Below, in pieces: positions 1-6,754 of a stretch of 13,759 bases of DNA. The notes below the pieces were generated by a model that did not search any database, was not told the origin of the DNA, and saw only the letters and a list, made by a program, of their open reading frames with translations. The stretch comes from a bacterium (GTDB lineage Bacteria; Desulfobacterota; GWC2-55-46; DRQE01). How positions within the stretch are numbered: the first letter of the stretch is position 1; each line of letters starts with the position of its first letter. The translations under genes were made by a program, and so were the position numbers. The DNA is taken from positions 1 to 13,759 of the forward strand of contig JALUQR010000078.1 of assembly GCA_027017505.1 (NCBI GenBank), written 5' to 3'.

Positions 1-47
1 ATTTATAGCTTTCTATCCACACTCAAAAACCATTTAATATAGCAAAG

Positions 48-90
48 AAGGGACACCGCCCGTAAGGCGATGTCCCTTTTATTTTTTCTT
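48..90. terminator. Rho-independent terminator, probably bidirectional
   Basis: Bases 48-55 (AAGGGACA) pair with 71-78 (TGTCCCTT). Inside that, 57-60 pair with 66-69 around a five-base loop at 61-65, with one mismatch (56/70) between the two stems. On the plus strand the hairpin is followed by a strong T-rich run (77-90), as expected for a gene ending left of the window. On the minus strand the following bases are CTTCTTT, a weaker U tract, but the hairpin lies just past tRNA-Glu and is the obvious end for the tRNA transcript. Confidence 0.75.
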
Positions 91-168
91 TGGCGTCCCC
101 AGGGGGATTTGAACCCCCGTTACCGCCGTGAAAGGGCGGTGTCCTTGGCCAGGCTAGACGATGGGGAC
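91..168 (-). tRNA. tRNA-Glu (anticodon TTC)
   Basis: The minus strand folds into a full 78-base cloverleaf with encoded CCA (91-93). The acceptor stem is GTCCCCA/TGGGGAC. The anticodon stem is CCGCC/GGCGG with loop CTTTCAC, which puts TTC at bases 132-130. The T arm is GGGGG-TTCAAAT-CCCCC. The sequence closely resembles the E. coli tRNA-Glu as I recall it. It sits 9 bases after tRNA-Lys and is probably co-transcribed with it. Confidence 0.97.
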
Positions 169-177
169 GCAAAAAAC

Positions 178-253
178 TGGTGAGCCGCCCGGGACTCGAA
201 CCCGGGACCACCTGCTTAAAAGGCAGATGCTCTACCAACTGAGCTAGCGGCTC
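178..253 (-). tRNA. tRNA-Lys (anticodon TTT)
   Basis: The minus strand gives a 76-base cloverleaf with encoded CCA (178-180). The acceptor stem is GAGCCGC/GCGGCTC, the D arm carries the usual AGCTCAGTTGGTAGAGC, and the anticodon loop CTTTTAA places TTT at 220-218. The T arm is CCGGG-TTCGAGT-CCCGG. It is the first gene of a two-tRNA transcript. The lysyl-tRNA synthetase about 3 kb away on the other strand is its cognate enzyme, but it has its own promoter region. Confidence 0.97.
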
Positions 254-283
254 ACATTAACACAAAATATCACCTGCAGGATA

Positions 284-311
284 ATTATACATCTTTACCA
301 CAGAGAATCAA
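284..311 (-). promoter_or_regulatory. Candidate promoter for the tRNA-Lys/tRNA-Glu transcript
   Basis: On the minus strand, TTGATT (311-306) and a perfect TATAAT (289-284) are separated by 16 bases. A start about seven bases after the -10 box would fall near 277, some 24 bases before mature tRNA-Lys. A TTGACA also occurs at 321-316 on this strand, but its 26-base spacing to the -10 box is too long. Confidence 0.55.
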
Positions 312-359
312 CGCTTGTCAATTATTTTGTGCCCACAGCCCTAAGATTACACATTTTTG

Positions 360-389
360 TTGACAATTTCCTCTTCCCTAAAGTAAATT
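360..389 (+). promoter_or_regulatory. Candidate promoter for the DUF1015 gene
   Basis: A consensus TTGACA (360-365) is followed after 18 bases by TAAATT (384-389), which matches four of six -10 positions. Initiation near 396 would give a leader of about 45 bases before the ATG at 440. That leader contains the tRNA T-arm-like sequence at 393-416. Confidence 0.45.
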
Positions 390-392
390 TAT

Positions 393-416
393 AGACTCCA
401 CAGGATTTGAACCCCT
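393..416 (-). other. tRNA T-arm-like fragment (possible tRNA relic)
   Basis: The minus strand reads AGGGG, the T-loop TTCAAAT, then CCTGT, followed by GGAGTCT where a 3' acceptor strand would be. The loop is identical to that of tRNA-Glu in this window. The T stem has one mismatch and one G-U pair, no CCA follows, and no matching 5' half (AGACTCC) is found upstream on that strand. It is therefore not a working tRNA. It may be a decayed tRNA 3' end, an old integration scar, or chance. Confidence 0.3.
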
Positions 417-439
417 TACAAAAGAAATGAGGAGAACCC

Positions 440-1783
440 ATGGCTATTGTAAAACCCTTCAGGGCTGTACGCTATAACCCCCAGCGGGTGGGAGAAATCT
501 CAAAGGTTACCGCACCACCCTACGATGTTATATCGCAGGAGTTAAAGGAAGAGCTCTACAGAAGGCATCCGAACAATGTGATAAGGCTCATACTGGGTAA
601 AACCCATGACACCTCTGATGACACCCTCTACAGGAGGGCAAGTCAGTATCTTAAGGACTGGCTTAAAGAGGGGGTGCTCATAAGGGACGAAAGGCCTGCC
701 CTTTATCCCTACACGCAGACCTACAGAGTGGATGGAAGAGCCGTGGTGCGCACGGGCTTTATAGGGCTTGCACGCCTTGAAGAGCCAGAAAAGGGTGGTA
801 TAAGACCACATGAGAGAACCCTTTCAGGCCCAAAGGCAGACAGACTCAAGCTTCTTACCGCGTGCAGGGCAAACCTAAGCTGTATATTCTCGCTCTATCC
901 CGAAGACCGTGGTGACAGCAGGCAAGAAAGCATAAACTCCATAATGGAAGATACCATTAAAACTCCCCCGCTTGTTGAGGCGGTGGATGACGATGGCGTT
1001 GTTCACAGGCTGTGGAAGATAGAAGATAAGGAAACCATAGAGGCCATAACAGCCCGCATGAAGGATAAGGAGCTCTTCATAGCAGACGGACACCACCGTT
1101 ACGAGACAGCCCTTAAGTACAGGCATATGATGCTTGAGAAGACCCCAAATCCCACAGGAGAGGAGCCCTTCAACTATGTGATGATGTACTTTACCAGCAT
1201 GGCAGACCCAGGGCTTCTCATATTCCCCACCCACAGGGTGGTACATGGCCTCAGGGAGTTTGATAAAAACAGGCTATTTGAAGAGTGTAAAAGGTACTTC
1301 CAGGTTGAGGCCCTTCCATTCAACGAAGACACAGAAGAGAGGGTCAAAAAGGAGTTCCTTGAAAAACTTAAAGAAGGGTGTGAAGAGAAGATAAAGTTCG
1401 GCCTCTATGTGAGGGACAACCCTGTCTACTACATACTCACCTTCAGGGGCAGGGCTGTTATGGACAGCCTTTTTGGCTCCTCCATGGCAGAGGTGCACAA
1501 GGGGCTGGATGTAACGGTGCTTCATTCGGTCATTCTGGAGCGCATACTCGGCATAGATAAGGATGCACAGGAGGGTGGAAAAAACCTCATATATATAAAG
1601 GATGCAGACCAGGCACTCATGACCGCCCGCAGAGGAGACAACCAGCTTGCGTTTCTCATGAACCCCACAAGGATAGAGGACATAAGGAAGGTCTCAGAGG
1701 CAGGCCTTCTTATGCCCCAGAAGTCCACATACTTCTATCCAAAGCTCCTTTCAGGCCTGGTCATAAACCTTCTTGAAGACTGA
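440..1783 (+). CDS. DUF1015 family protein of unknown function
   Basis: The 447-residue product matches the conserved DUF1015 family from its start (AIVKPFRAVRYN) to its end. Signature stretches visible are APPYDVIS (about residues 26-33), a basic block RPHERTLSGPKADR near 122-135, and ADGHHRYETAL beginning at residue 215. No biochemical role is established for the family that I can name. The DGHHR block resembles the nucleotide-binding motif of the ParB/sulfiredoxin fold, but that is only a motif-level resemblance. There is no signal peptide or membrane segment, so it is probably cytosolic. The start is well set by GAGGAG about eight bases upstream. The methyltransferase gene follows after eight bases, so the two are probably co-transcribed. 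The length is typical for the family and nothing looks broken. Confidence 0.9.
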   Translation: MAIVKPFRAVRYNPQRVGEISKVTAPPYDVISQELKEELYRRHPNNVIRLILGKTHDTSDDTLYRRASQYLKDWLKEGVLIRDERPALYPYTQTYRVDGRAVVRTGFIGLARLEEPEKGGIRPHERTLSGPKADRLKLLTACRANLSCIFSLYPEDRGDSRQESINSIMEDTIKTPPLVEAVDDDGVVHRLWKIEDKETIEAITARMKDKELFIADGHHRYETALKYRHMMLEKTPNPTGEEPFNYVMMYFTSMADPGLLIFPTHRVVHGLREFDKNRLFEECKRYFQVEALPFNEDTEERVKKEFLEKLKEGCEEKIKFGLYVRDNPVYYILTFRGRAVMDSLFGSSMAEVHKGLDVTVLHSVILERILGIDKDAQEGGKNLIYIKDADQALMTARRGDNQLAFLMNPTRIEDIRKVSEAGLLMPQKSTYFYPKLLSGLVINLLED

Positions 1784-1791
1784 CCCCTGCC

Positions 1792-2463
1792 ATGGGCACA
1801 CAGGAGCTTGAAAGAATTGGCCCGTTTCTGTTTCGAAACATTGATGCGGGCCAGAGGATAACCACAGACACACTGCTTCTTGCGGAGTTTGTCCTGCCAG
1901 TACAGCCCGATGAAAAGACCATAGAGCTCGGCACAGGTACCGCCCCCATCCCCCTCATATTGAGCTGGAAGACAGGGGTAAAAAAAATAGTTGCAGTGGA
2001 GATAAACCCCCATGCCCTGAAGGTTGCAGAGGAAAATGTAAAACAGAACAGGCTTTCAGACAGGGTGGAGCTTCTTCACGCAGACTGGCGGGAGCTTAAA
2101 CGGATCTATCAAGAGGGAAGTTTTCAGCTGGTTATAAGTAATCCTCCCTACATAAAGAGGGGTACGGGCAGGATAAGCCCTGATGCAAAAAGGGCAATGG
2201 CAAGGTGTGAGCTCTTCGGCACACTTGAAGAGCTTGTGGATGTGAGCACATACCTTGCATCCAGGCAGGGCAGGATATGTTACATATACCCTGTGGGACG
2301 CTTTCTTGAACTGCTTGAGGCACTTAAAAAGAGGGGATTTGGCAGATTCAGGGTAAGGTTTGTCCACACAGGAAAGGCCCGAAGGGCAACACTCTTTTTG
2401 ATTGAGGCAAGAAGGGGCAACAGCCTTACCATAACAGAGCCCCTATTTCTTCAGCGCCCCTGA
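1792..2463 (+). CDS. TrmN6-type tRNA1(Val) (adenine37-N6)-methyltransferase
   Basis: This 223-residue protein is a class I S-adenosylmethionine-dependent methyltransferase of the TrmN6/YfiC type. The SAM-binding motif I (ELGTGTAPIP) starts at residue 45. An acidic residue closes strand 2 (VAVEINPHA, E70). The catalytic NPPY tetrapeptide typical of N6-adenine methyltransferases is at 117-120. Members of this family methylate A37 of tRNA-Val in E. coli, but relatives act on other substrates, so the target here is inferred. The N terminus (GQRITTDTLLLAEF) matches the usual family start. No good ribosome-binding site precedes the ATG, and translation may depend on coupling to the DUF1015 gene eight bases upstream. 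Its last 21 bases overlap the convergent DUF721 gene. Confidence 0.85.
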   Translation: MGTQELERIGPFLFRNIDAGQRITTDTLLLAEFVLPVQPDEKTIELGTGTAPIPLILSWKTGVKKIVAVEINPHALKVAEENVKQNRLSDRVELLHADWRELKRIYQEGSFQLVISNPPYIKRGTGRISPDAKRAMARCELFGTLEELVDVSTYLASRQGRICYIYPVGRFLELLEALKKRGFGRFRVRFVHTGKARRATLFLIEARRGNSLTITEPLFLQRP

Positions 2464-2904
2464 AAGGATGGCCTTCTCAAGAGCCCTTCTTACGGTATCC
2501 CTTACAACAGGGTCTTTTATGGGGGCTATTTTCTCCTCTATAAAAAGGCTTTCCCTTTCTGTGAGTTTTCTTCTGCCAGTGCATGCGGGCTTCCTTTCAT
2601 CCTTTGACTTAAGCACACCTGCCCTGAATATGACCCTTTCTACCGCATCCTCACCGAGCATTTCGTTAAGCCTCTTTATTATGAGCCCTGCGTGAAACCT
2701 TAGCTCTGTAAGCCATACAGGGGAGTTCACCCGCACATGGAGTATTCCATCCTTGAACATCCAGGGTGTGCACTTTCCCGCAAGGGTTTTGCCCACCACA
2801 TCCTGCCAGAGCCTTTTTATGCGGGCCTCCATGAGCATACCCTTAAGCCCTGGAAGCTCAAGCCCACCAGAAAGTACATCCTTTACAGCCACAGGCCTTT
2901 TCAT
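2443..2904 (-). CDS. DUF721 / DciA-like protein (probable helicase-loading factor)
   Basis: The N-terminal two thirds of this 153-residue protein match the DUF721 domain. It has a Trp in LWQDVVG (W33), the stretch GILHVRVNSPVWLTEL (about 53-68), and a helix KRLNEMLGEDAVERV. DUF721 is the core of DciA, the ancestral protein that helps deliver the replicative helicase DnaB in bacteria lacking DnaC or DnaI. Assignment to that role here rests on the domain alone. The C-terminal part (about 98-153) is charged and predicted helical with no motif I recognise. Its ATG overlaps the stop of the upstream membrane-protein gene as ATGA, indicating translational coupling. The 3' end overlaps the trmN6-type gene tail to tail by 21 bases. 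Confidence 0.8.
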   Translation of the reverse strand: MKRPVAVKDVLSGGLELPGLKGMLMEARIKRLWQDVVGKTLAGKCTPWMFKDGILHVRVNSPVWLTELRFHAGLIIKRLNEMLGEDAVERVIFRAGVLKSKDERKPACTGRRKLTERESLFIEEKIAPIKDPVVRDTVRRALEKAILSGALKK

Positions 2905-3155
2905 GATGTCCTGTTATGGTTGAGTCTGCCACCAAGGAACTGTCCCAGTATGGCCCCTATGGCCAGCAGGGGAATGTACTTGTATGTAACCCCTGCATAG
3001 GTGCGAAGAAGAAACAGAAACGGTATTGGTATGTGGATATAGAGGAACCACTTCAAGGAGAACTTCCTTGAACCCGCCCTGAGATAGCCAAAGGGAAGAT
3101 TCAGCAAAAGTGCAACAGCTGTAAGTAGAATCAGGGTTATCATAATAACTTCCAT
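2901..3155 (-). CDS. Small conserved-looking membrane protein, function unknown
   Basis: The 84-residue product is almost entirely hydrophobic, with three likely membrane helices at about 4-22, 36-52 and 58-76. The loop after helix 1 (LPFGYLRAGSRKFSLKWFLYIH) carries basic residues and looks like a conserved motif; I recall similar small proteins in deltaproteobacteria but cannot name a family. The ATG at 3155 is preceded directly by an in-frame TTG at 3158, and another ATG lies at 3143. A GGGA at 3162-3159 is very close to the first two, so the true start is uncertain by a few codons. Its stop overlaps the DUF721 start (ATGA), so the two proteins are made together. No function is assigned. 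Confidence 0.75.
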   Translation of the reverse strand: MEVIMITLILLTAVALLLNLPFGYLRAGSRKFSLKWFLYIHIPIPFLFLLRTYAGVTYKYIPLLAIGAILGQFLGGRLNHNRTS

Positions 3156-3164
3156 CAATCCCTT

Positions 3165-3194
3165 ATCTTACAGTATTGCAGGCAGGGGTGTCAA
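3165..3194 (-). promoter_or_regulatory. Candidate promoter for the membrane-protein/DUF721 pair
   Basis: On the minus strand a consensus TTGACA (3194-3189) is followed after 18 bases by TAAGAT (3170-3165), matching four of six -10 positions. Transcription would start near 3158, at or only a few bases before the candidate start codons. This would make the message leaderless or nearly so, or favour the internal ATG at 3143. Confidence 0.35.
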
Positions 3195-3211
3195 TCTAAA
3201 GAGCTTTTCCC

Positions 3212-3240
3212 TTGACTATACACCGTAAATAGGCTAATTT
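3212..3240 (+). promoter_or_regulatory. Candidate promoter for the lysS-led operon
   Basis: TTGACT (3212-3217) and TAATTT (3235-3240) are separated by 17 bases. Initiation near 3247 would leave a leader of about 29 bases before the lysS ATG. No riboswitch or T-box fits in so short a leader. This is the only plus-strand gap long enough for a promoter before the ten closely packed genes that follow. Confidence 0.4.
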
Positions 3241-3275
3241 TACAGTTTAACGATTATCAGGCCAGAAGGTTAACT

Positions 3276-4769
3276 ATGGGCGAGAAGGTACAGGAATACA
3301 CACAGCGCCTTGCCACACTTGAGAGGCTCAAGGGTATGGGTGTGGAGCCCTATCCCAATGATTTTGTGCCCACCGCAACCACAGAGGAATGTAGAGAAAG
3401 GTTTGAGGCTCTTTCCACAGAGGAGCTTGAATCCCTCAATGAGACCGTAAGGGTTGCGGGCAGGATGATGAGTCTCAGGGACTTTGGCAGGGCAGCATTC
3501 ACCCACATACAGGACAGAAAGGGCCGTCTGCAGTTATATTTCAAAAAAGACAAACTCACAGAGGAGGACTGGAAGGTCTTCAAGCTCTGTGATGTGGGAG
3601 ACATCATAGGTGCAGAGGGCAGACCCTTTCGCACAAGAACGGGTGAGCTCACAATAGAGGTCTTAAGATTCAGGCTTCTTGCAAAGGGACTGCGCCCCCT
3701 GCCTGAAAAGTGGCATGGCCTCAGGGATGTGGAACTGCGCTACAGACAGCGATATCTTGACCTCATGGTAAACAGCACCGTAAGGGAGACATTCCTTAAG
3801 AGAACCCGCATTATAAACCTCATAAGGGAGTTTCTTACAGAAAGGGACTTCCTTGAGGTTGAAACCCCCATGATGCACCCCATTCCAGGAGGTGCAACTG
3901 CCAAACCCTTTGTTACATACCACAATGCACTGGACATGGAGCTCTACCTCAGGATAGCCCCTGAGCTCTATCTTAAAAGGCTCGTTGTGGGTGGCTTTGA
4001 AAGGGTCTTTGAGATAAACCGCAACTTTAGAAACGAGGGCATATCCACCCAGCACAACCCCGAGTTCACCATGCTTGAGTTCTACCAGGCATACGCAACA
4101 TACGAGGACTTGATGGAGCTTACAGAAAAGATGCTTCTTTTTATACTCGAACGGCTTGGCATGGGGCTTAAGGTTCAGTACCAGGGAAGAACCATAGACT
4201 TCAGTCCCCCCTGGGAGAGAATCTCCCTTGTGGATGCAATCTGTAAGTATGGAGGGGTTGAAAGGACTTTGCTTGAGGATGAGCTCAGGGCAAGAGAGTT
4301 TCTCAAGGGGCTTGACCCCAGGGTGAGGGATGACATGCCCCACGGCAGGGTGCTTGCAGAGATATTCGAGAAGACCGCAGAGGACAAGCTCATAAATCCC
4401 ACTTTTGTTACCCATTATCCCGTGGAGGTCTCTCCACTTGCAAGGCGAAGCAAGCACGATAGCTCTGTTGTGGACAGATTCGAGCTCATAATAGATGGCA
4501 AGGAGATAGCCAATGCCTTCAGCGAGCTCAACGACCCCGTTGACCAGAAGGAGCGGTTTCTTCGCCAGGCAGAGGAACGCAAACAGGGAGACCAGGAGGC
4601 ACATCGCTATGACGAGGACTTCCTGCGTGCCCTTGAATACGGCATGCCTCCCACAGCAGGAGAGGGCATAGGCATAGACAGACTGGTTATGATTCTTACA
4701 GATTCTCCATCAATAAGGGATGTGATACTGTTCCCTCTCTTAAAGGAGAAGACAGAAAGGCAGACTTAA
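3276..4769 (+). CDS. lysS: Lysyl-tRNA synthetase, class II
   Basis: It attaches lysine to tRNA-Lys in the cytosol using ATP. The 497-residue length is normal for bacterial LysS. The N-terminal OB-fold that binds the anticodon spans about residues 55-150 (VAGRMMSLRDFGRAAF and following). The class II catalytic core follows. Motif 2 (NFRNEGIS, with R252) contacts ATP. The lysine-specific stretch HNPEFTMLEFYQAY comes right after it. Motif 3 ends in GIGIDR with R469. The ATG is preceded by AGAAGG at a suitable distance. It heads a run of ten plus-strand genes and is followed after 28 bases by the Lol permease. The lysS-lol adjacency is, as I recall, seen in other Gram-negative lineages. No key residue is missing. 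Confidence 0.97.
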   Translation: MGEKVQEYTQRLATLERLKGMGVEPYPNDFVPTATTEECRERFEALSTEELESLNETVRVAGRMMSLRDFGRAAFTHIQDRKGRLQLYFKKDKLTEEDWKVFKLCDVGDIIGAEGRPFRTRTGELTIEVLRFRLLAKGLRPLPEKWHGLRDVELRYRQRYLDLMVNSTVRETFLKRTRIINLIREFLTERDFLEVETPMMHPIPGGATAKPFVTYHNALDMELYLRIAPELYLKRLVVGGFERVFEINRNFRNEGISTQHNPEFTMLEFYQAYATYEDLMELTEKMLLFILERLGMGLKVQYQGRTIDFSPPWERISLVDAICKYGGVERTLLEDELRAREFLKGLDPRVRDDMPHGRVLAEIFEKTAEDKLINPTFVTHYPVEVSPLARRSKHDSSVVDRFELIIDGKEIANAFSELNDPVDQKERFLRQAEERKQGDQEAHRYDEDFLRALEYGMPPTAGEGIGIDRLVMILTDSPSIRDVILFPLLKEKTERQT

Positions 4770-4797
4770 AGGAATCCATTTCTCCCCTTTGTTTGGT

Positions 4798-6063
4798 ATG
4801 TCCTACGAATTCTTTATAGGGCTCAGATACTTAAGGTCAAAAAGACAGCCCACCTTTGTATCGGTCATAACCTTTATATCCATACTCGGCATTACCGTGG
4901 GAGTTATGGCACTCATAATAGTGCTCTCTGTTATGTCAGGGTTCGAGAAGGACATAAGGGATAAGATACTTGGCATAAACGCCCATATTGTGGTGCTCAA
5001 GTACGGTAATATAAAGGAGTATCGGGAGCTCGAAGAAAAAATCAGGGCTCTGGAAGAGGTGAGGGCAACCACCCCGTTTATCTACCGGCAGGCCATGCTT
5101 TCAACCCCCTACGGGGTGGCAGGTGTGGTTGTAAGGGGCATAGATGTTGAAAGCTTCGAGCAGGTTACAGGACTTTCAAAGAAGATGAACCAGGGTGGGC
5201 TTGAAGGGCTCAGCCCAGGGTTTAAGGAGAGCGCACAGAAGGGCACCCTGCCAGGAATAGTTATAGGAGGTGAGCTTGCAAAGACCCTTGGTGTGTGGGT
5301 GGGAGACGGGATAAATCTCATAACCGTGCTTGAGGAAGGCGGGCTGGTAACTGGCAGTCCCAGGATAGCAAAGTTTCAGGTGGTGGGCATATTCGATGTG
5401 GGCATGTATGACTATGACTCAGGGCTTGCCTTCATATCCCTTGAGAACGCACAGCGCCTTTTCCGCATGGGTGATGCAGTTACCGGCATAGAGGTGAAGA
5501 TAGAGGACATATACAGGGCCGATGTGGTTAAAGAGCGCATAATATCCGCGGTGGGTAAGGGATACAAGCCTGTAACCTGGATGGAGATGAACCGCAATCT
5601 CTTTTCAGCCCTCAGGCTTGAAAAAACGGCCATGTTTATAATCCTTACCCTCATAATACTCGTTGCATCACTCAACATCATAAGCACCCTCATAATGGTT
5701 GTCATGGAGAAGGGAAAGGAGATAGCAATTCTTAAGAGCATGGGTGCAACATCCGCTGGAATAATGCGCATATTTATGATACAAGGAACCGTTATAGGCA
5801 TGGTTGGCACATTTCTGGGCACCGTGCTGGGTGTGGTGTGTGCCCTGAACCTTGAGCCCATAGTGGCCCTTATAGAAGAGGTCTTTGACTTCAAGCTCCT
5901 TCCACCCAGTGTGTACTACATAGACAGGCTTCCTTCAGAGGTGGAGCCAGCGGTGGTTGCGGTGATAGTTGCGGTGTCCCTTGCAATAAGCTTTCTTGCC
6001 ACCATATATCCATCCTGGAAGGCTTCCAGGTTTGACCCTGTGGAAGGACTGCGTTACGAGTAA
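4798..6063 (+). CDS. lolC: Lipoprotein-releasing ABC transporter permease, LolC/LolE family
   Basis: This inner-membrane permease works with the LolD ATPase to extract outer-membrane lipoproteins and pass them to LolA. The topology is the LolC/E type: an opening FIGLRYLRSKR, TM1 at about 20-45, a large periplasmic MacB-like domain, then three C-terminal helices near 277-302, 320-352 and 381-405 (FtsX-like domain). It ends with the family-typical PSWKASRFDPVEGLRYE. I chose ATG 4798 (421 residues) because MSYEFFIGLRY aligns with known LolC starts; an in-frame TTG lies at 4789. The only ribosome-binding-like sequence (AAAGGA, 4768-4773) is far from both. Only one permease gene is present, so the transporter may be a homodimer, or a second permease may be encoded elsewhere. 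LolC and LolE cannot be told apart here. Confidence 0.92.
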   Translation: MSYEFFIGLRYLRSKRQPTFVSVITFISILGITVGVMALIIVLSVMSGFEKDIRDKILGINAHIVVLKYGNIKEYRELEEKIRALEEVRATTPFIYRQAMLSTPYGVAGVVVRGIDVESFEQVTGLSKKMNQGGLEGLSPGFKESAQKGTLPGIVIGGELAKTLGVWVGDGINLITVLEEGGLVTGSPRIAKFQVVGIFDVGMYDYDSGLAFISLENAQRLFRMGDAVTGIEVKIEDIYRADVVKERIISAVGKGYKPVTWMEMNRNLFSALRLEKTAMFIILTLIILVASLNIISTLIMVVMEKGKEIAILKSMGATSAGIMRIFMIQGTVIGMVGTFLGTVLGVVCALNLEPIVALIEEVFDFKLLPPSVYYIDRLPSEVEPAVVAVIVAVSLAISFLATIYPSWKASRFDPVEGLRYE

Positions 6064-6079
6064 CAGAAGAGCAAAGGTT

Positions 6080-6754
6080 ATGGAGCTTATAAGGACCGAG
6101 GCACTCTACAAAAGCTACTTCAAAGGGGGCATAAAGATAGAGGTGTTGAAGGGTATAGATGTGAGCATACAGCGTGGTGAGAGCGTGGCCATAGTGGGTG
6201 CATCAGGGGTGGGAAAGTCCACATTTCTGAATATCCTGGGTGCACTCGACAGACCCACAAGCGGGCAGGTATATTACAAAGAGGAGCCCCTCTTTACCAT
6301 GACAGAACAGAACCTTGCAGAGTTCAGAAACAGAAGGATAGGGTTTGTGTTCCAGTTTCATCATCTTCTGCCAGAGTTCACAGCCCTTGAGAATGTGATG
6401 CTTCCAGCCCTTATAGGAGGGGTGAGTTTCGAGGACGCAAGGGAAAGGGCAGTGGAGCTTCTCAAAGAGGTGGGGCTTGAAAAAAGGCTCAACCATCGCC
6501 CTGGAGAGCTCTCAGGCGGTGAACAGCAAAGGGTAGCCCTTGTTCGTGCACTGGTGCAGACCCCTGAGGTGATACTCGCAGATGAGCCCACAGGCAACCT
6601 GGACTCAAAGACAGGCATGGAGGTTATAGAGCTCCTGCTTGAGTTCAACAGGGATAAGGACATAACAGTGGTTGTGGTAACACATAACGAAAAGATAGCC
6701 TCTCTTATGTCAAGAAGGCTTCAGATGGTGGACGGAAAGATAATAAATGGATAA
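6080..6754 (+). CDS. lolD: Lipoprotein-releasing ABC transporter ATP-binding protein LolD
   Basis: This is the ATPase that powers lipoprotein release by the permease encoded just upstream. The 224 residues carry every ABC element: Walker A GASGVGKST (40-48), Q-loop Gln at 92 (FQFHHLLPEFTALENV), signature LSGGEQQR (144-151), Walker B VILADEP with E169, and H-loop His202. The FHHLLPEFTALENV stretch is typical of LolD. The open frame extends back to 5996, overlapping the permease by 68 bases, but ATG 6080 gives the correct LolD start and length. AAAGG lies close before it, with a short spacing of about two bases. The gap to the permease stop is 16 bases, and the 3' end overlaps the bamA start by eight. 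Confidence 0.94.
   Translation: MELIRTEALYKSYFKGGIKIEVLKGIDVSIQRGESVAIVGASGVGKSTFLNILGALDRPTSGQVYYKEEPLFTMTEQNLAEFRNRRIGFVFQFHHLLPEFTALENVMLPALIGGVSFEDARERAVELLKEVGLEKRLNHRPGELSGGEQQRVALVRALVQTPEVILADEPTGNLDSKTGMEVIELLLEFNRDKDITVVVVTHNEKIASLMSRRLQMVDGKIING

Noticed and set aside
23..238. A 71-codon open frame on the minus strand across both tRNA genes
   Set aside because: It reads through the two tRNAs and the terminator. Its peptide (VPGSSPGRL and similar) is the familiar false product of tRNA sequence.
3663..4604. A 313-codon open frame on the minus strand inside lysS
   Set aside because: It lies wholly opposite the conserved LysRS sequence, has no ribosome-binding site or recognisable domain, and is rich in Cys, His, Leu and Val as expected for a mirror frame of a GC-third-position-biased gene.
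178..4769. A functional link between tRNA-Lys and lysS through shared regulation
   Set aside because: They are on opposite strands about 3 kb apart with separate promoter candidates, and the lysS leader is too short for a T-box; proximity alone is not evidence.
5996..6079. Extended N terminus for LolD starting inside the permease gene
   Set aside because: The extra 28 residues are the out-of-frame reading of the permease C terminus and are unlike any LolD; ATG 6080 gives the normal start.
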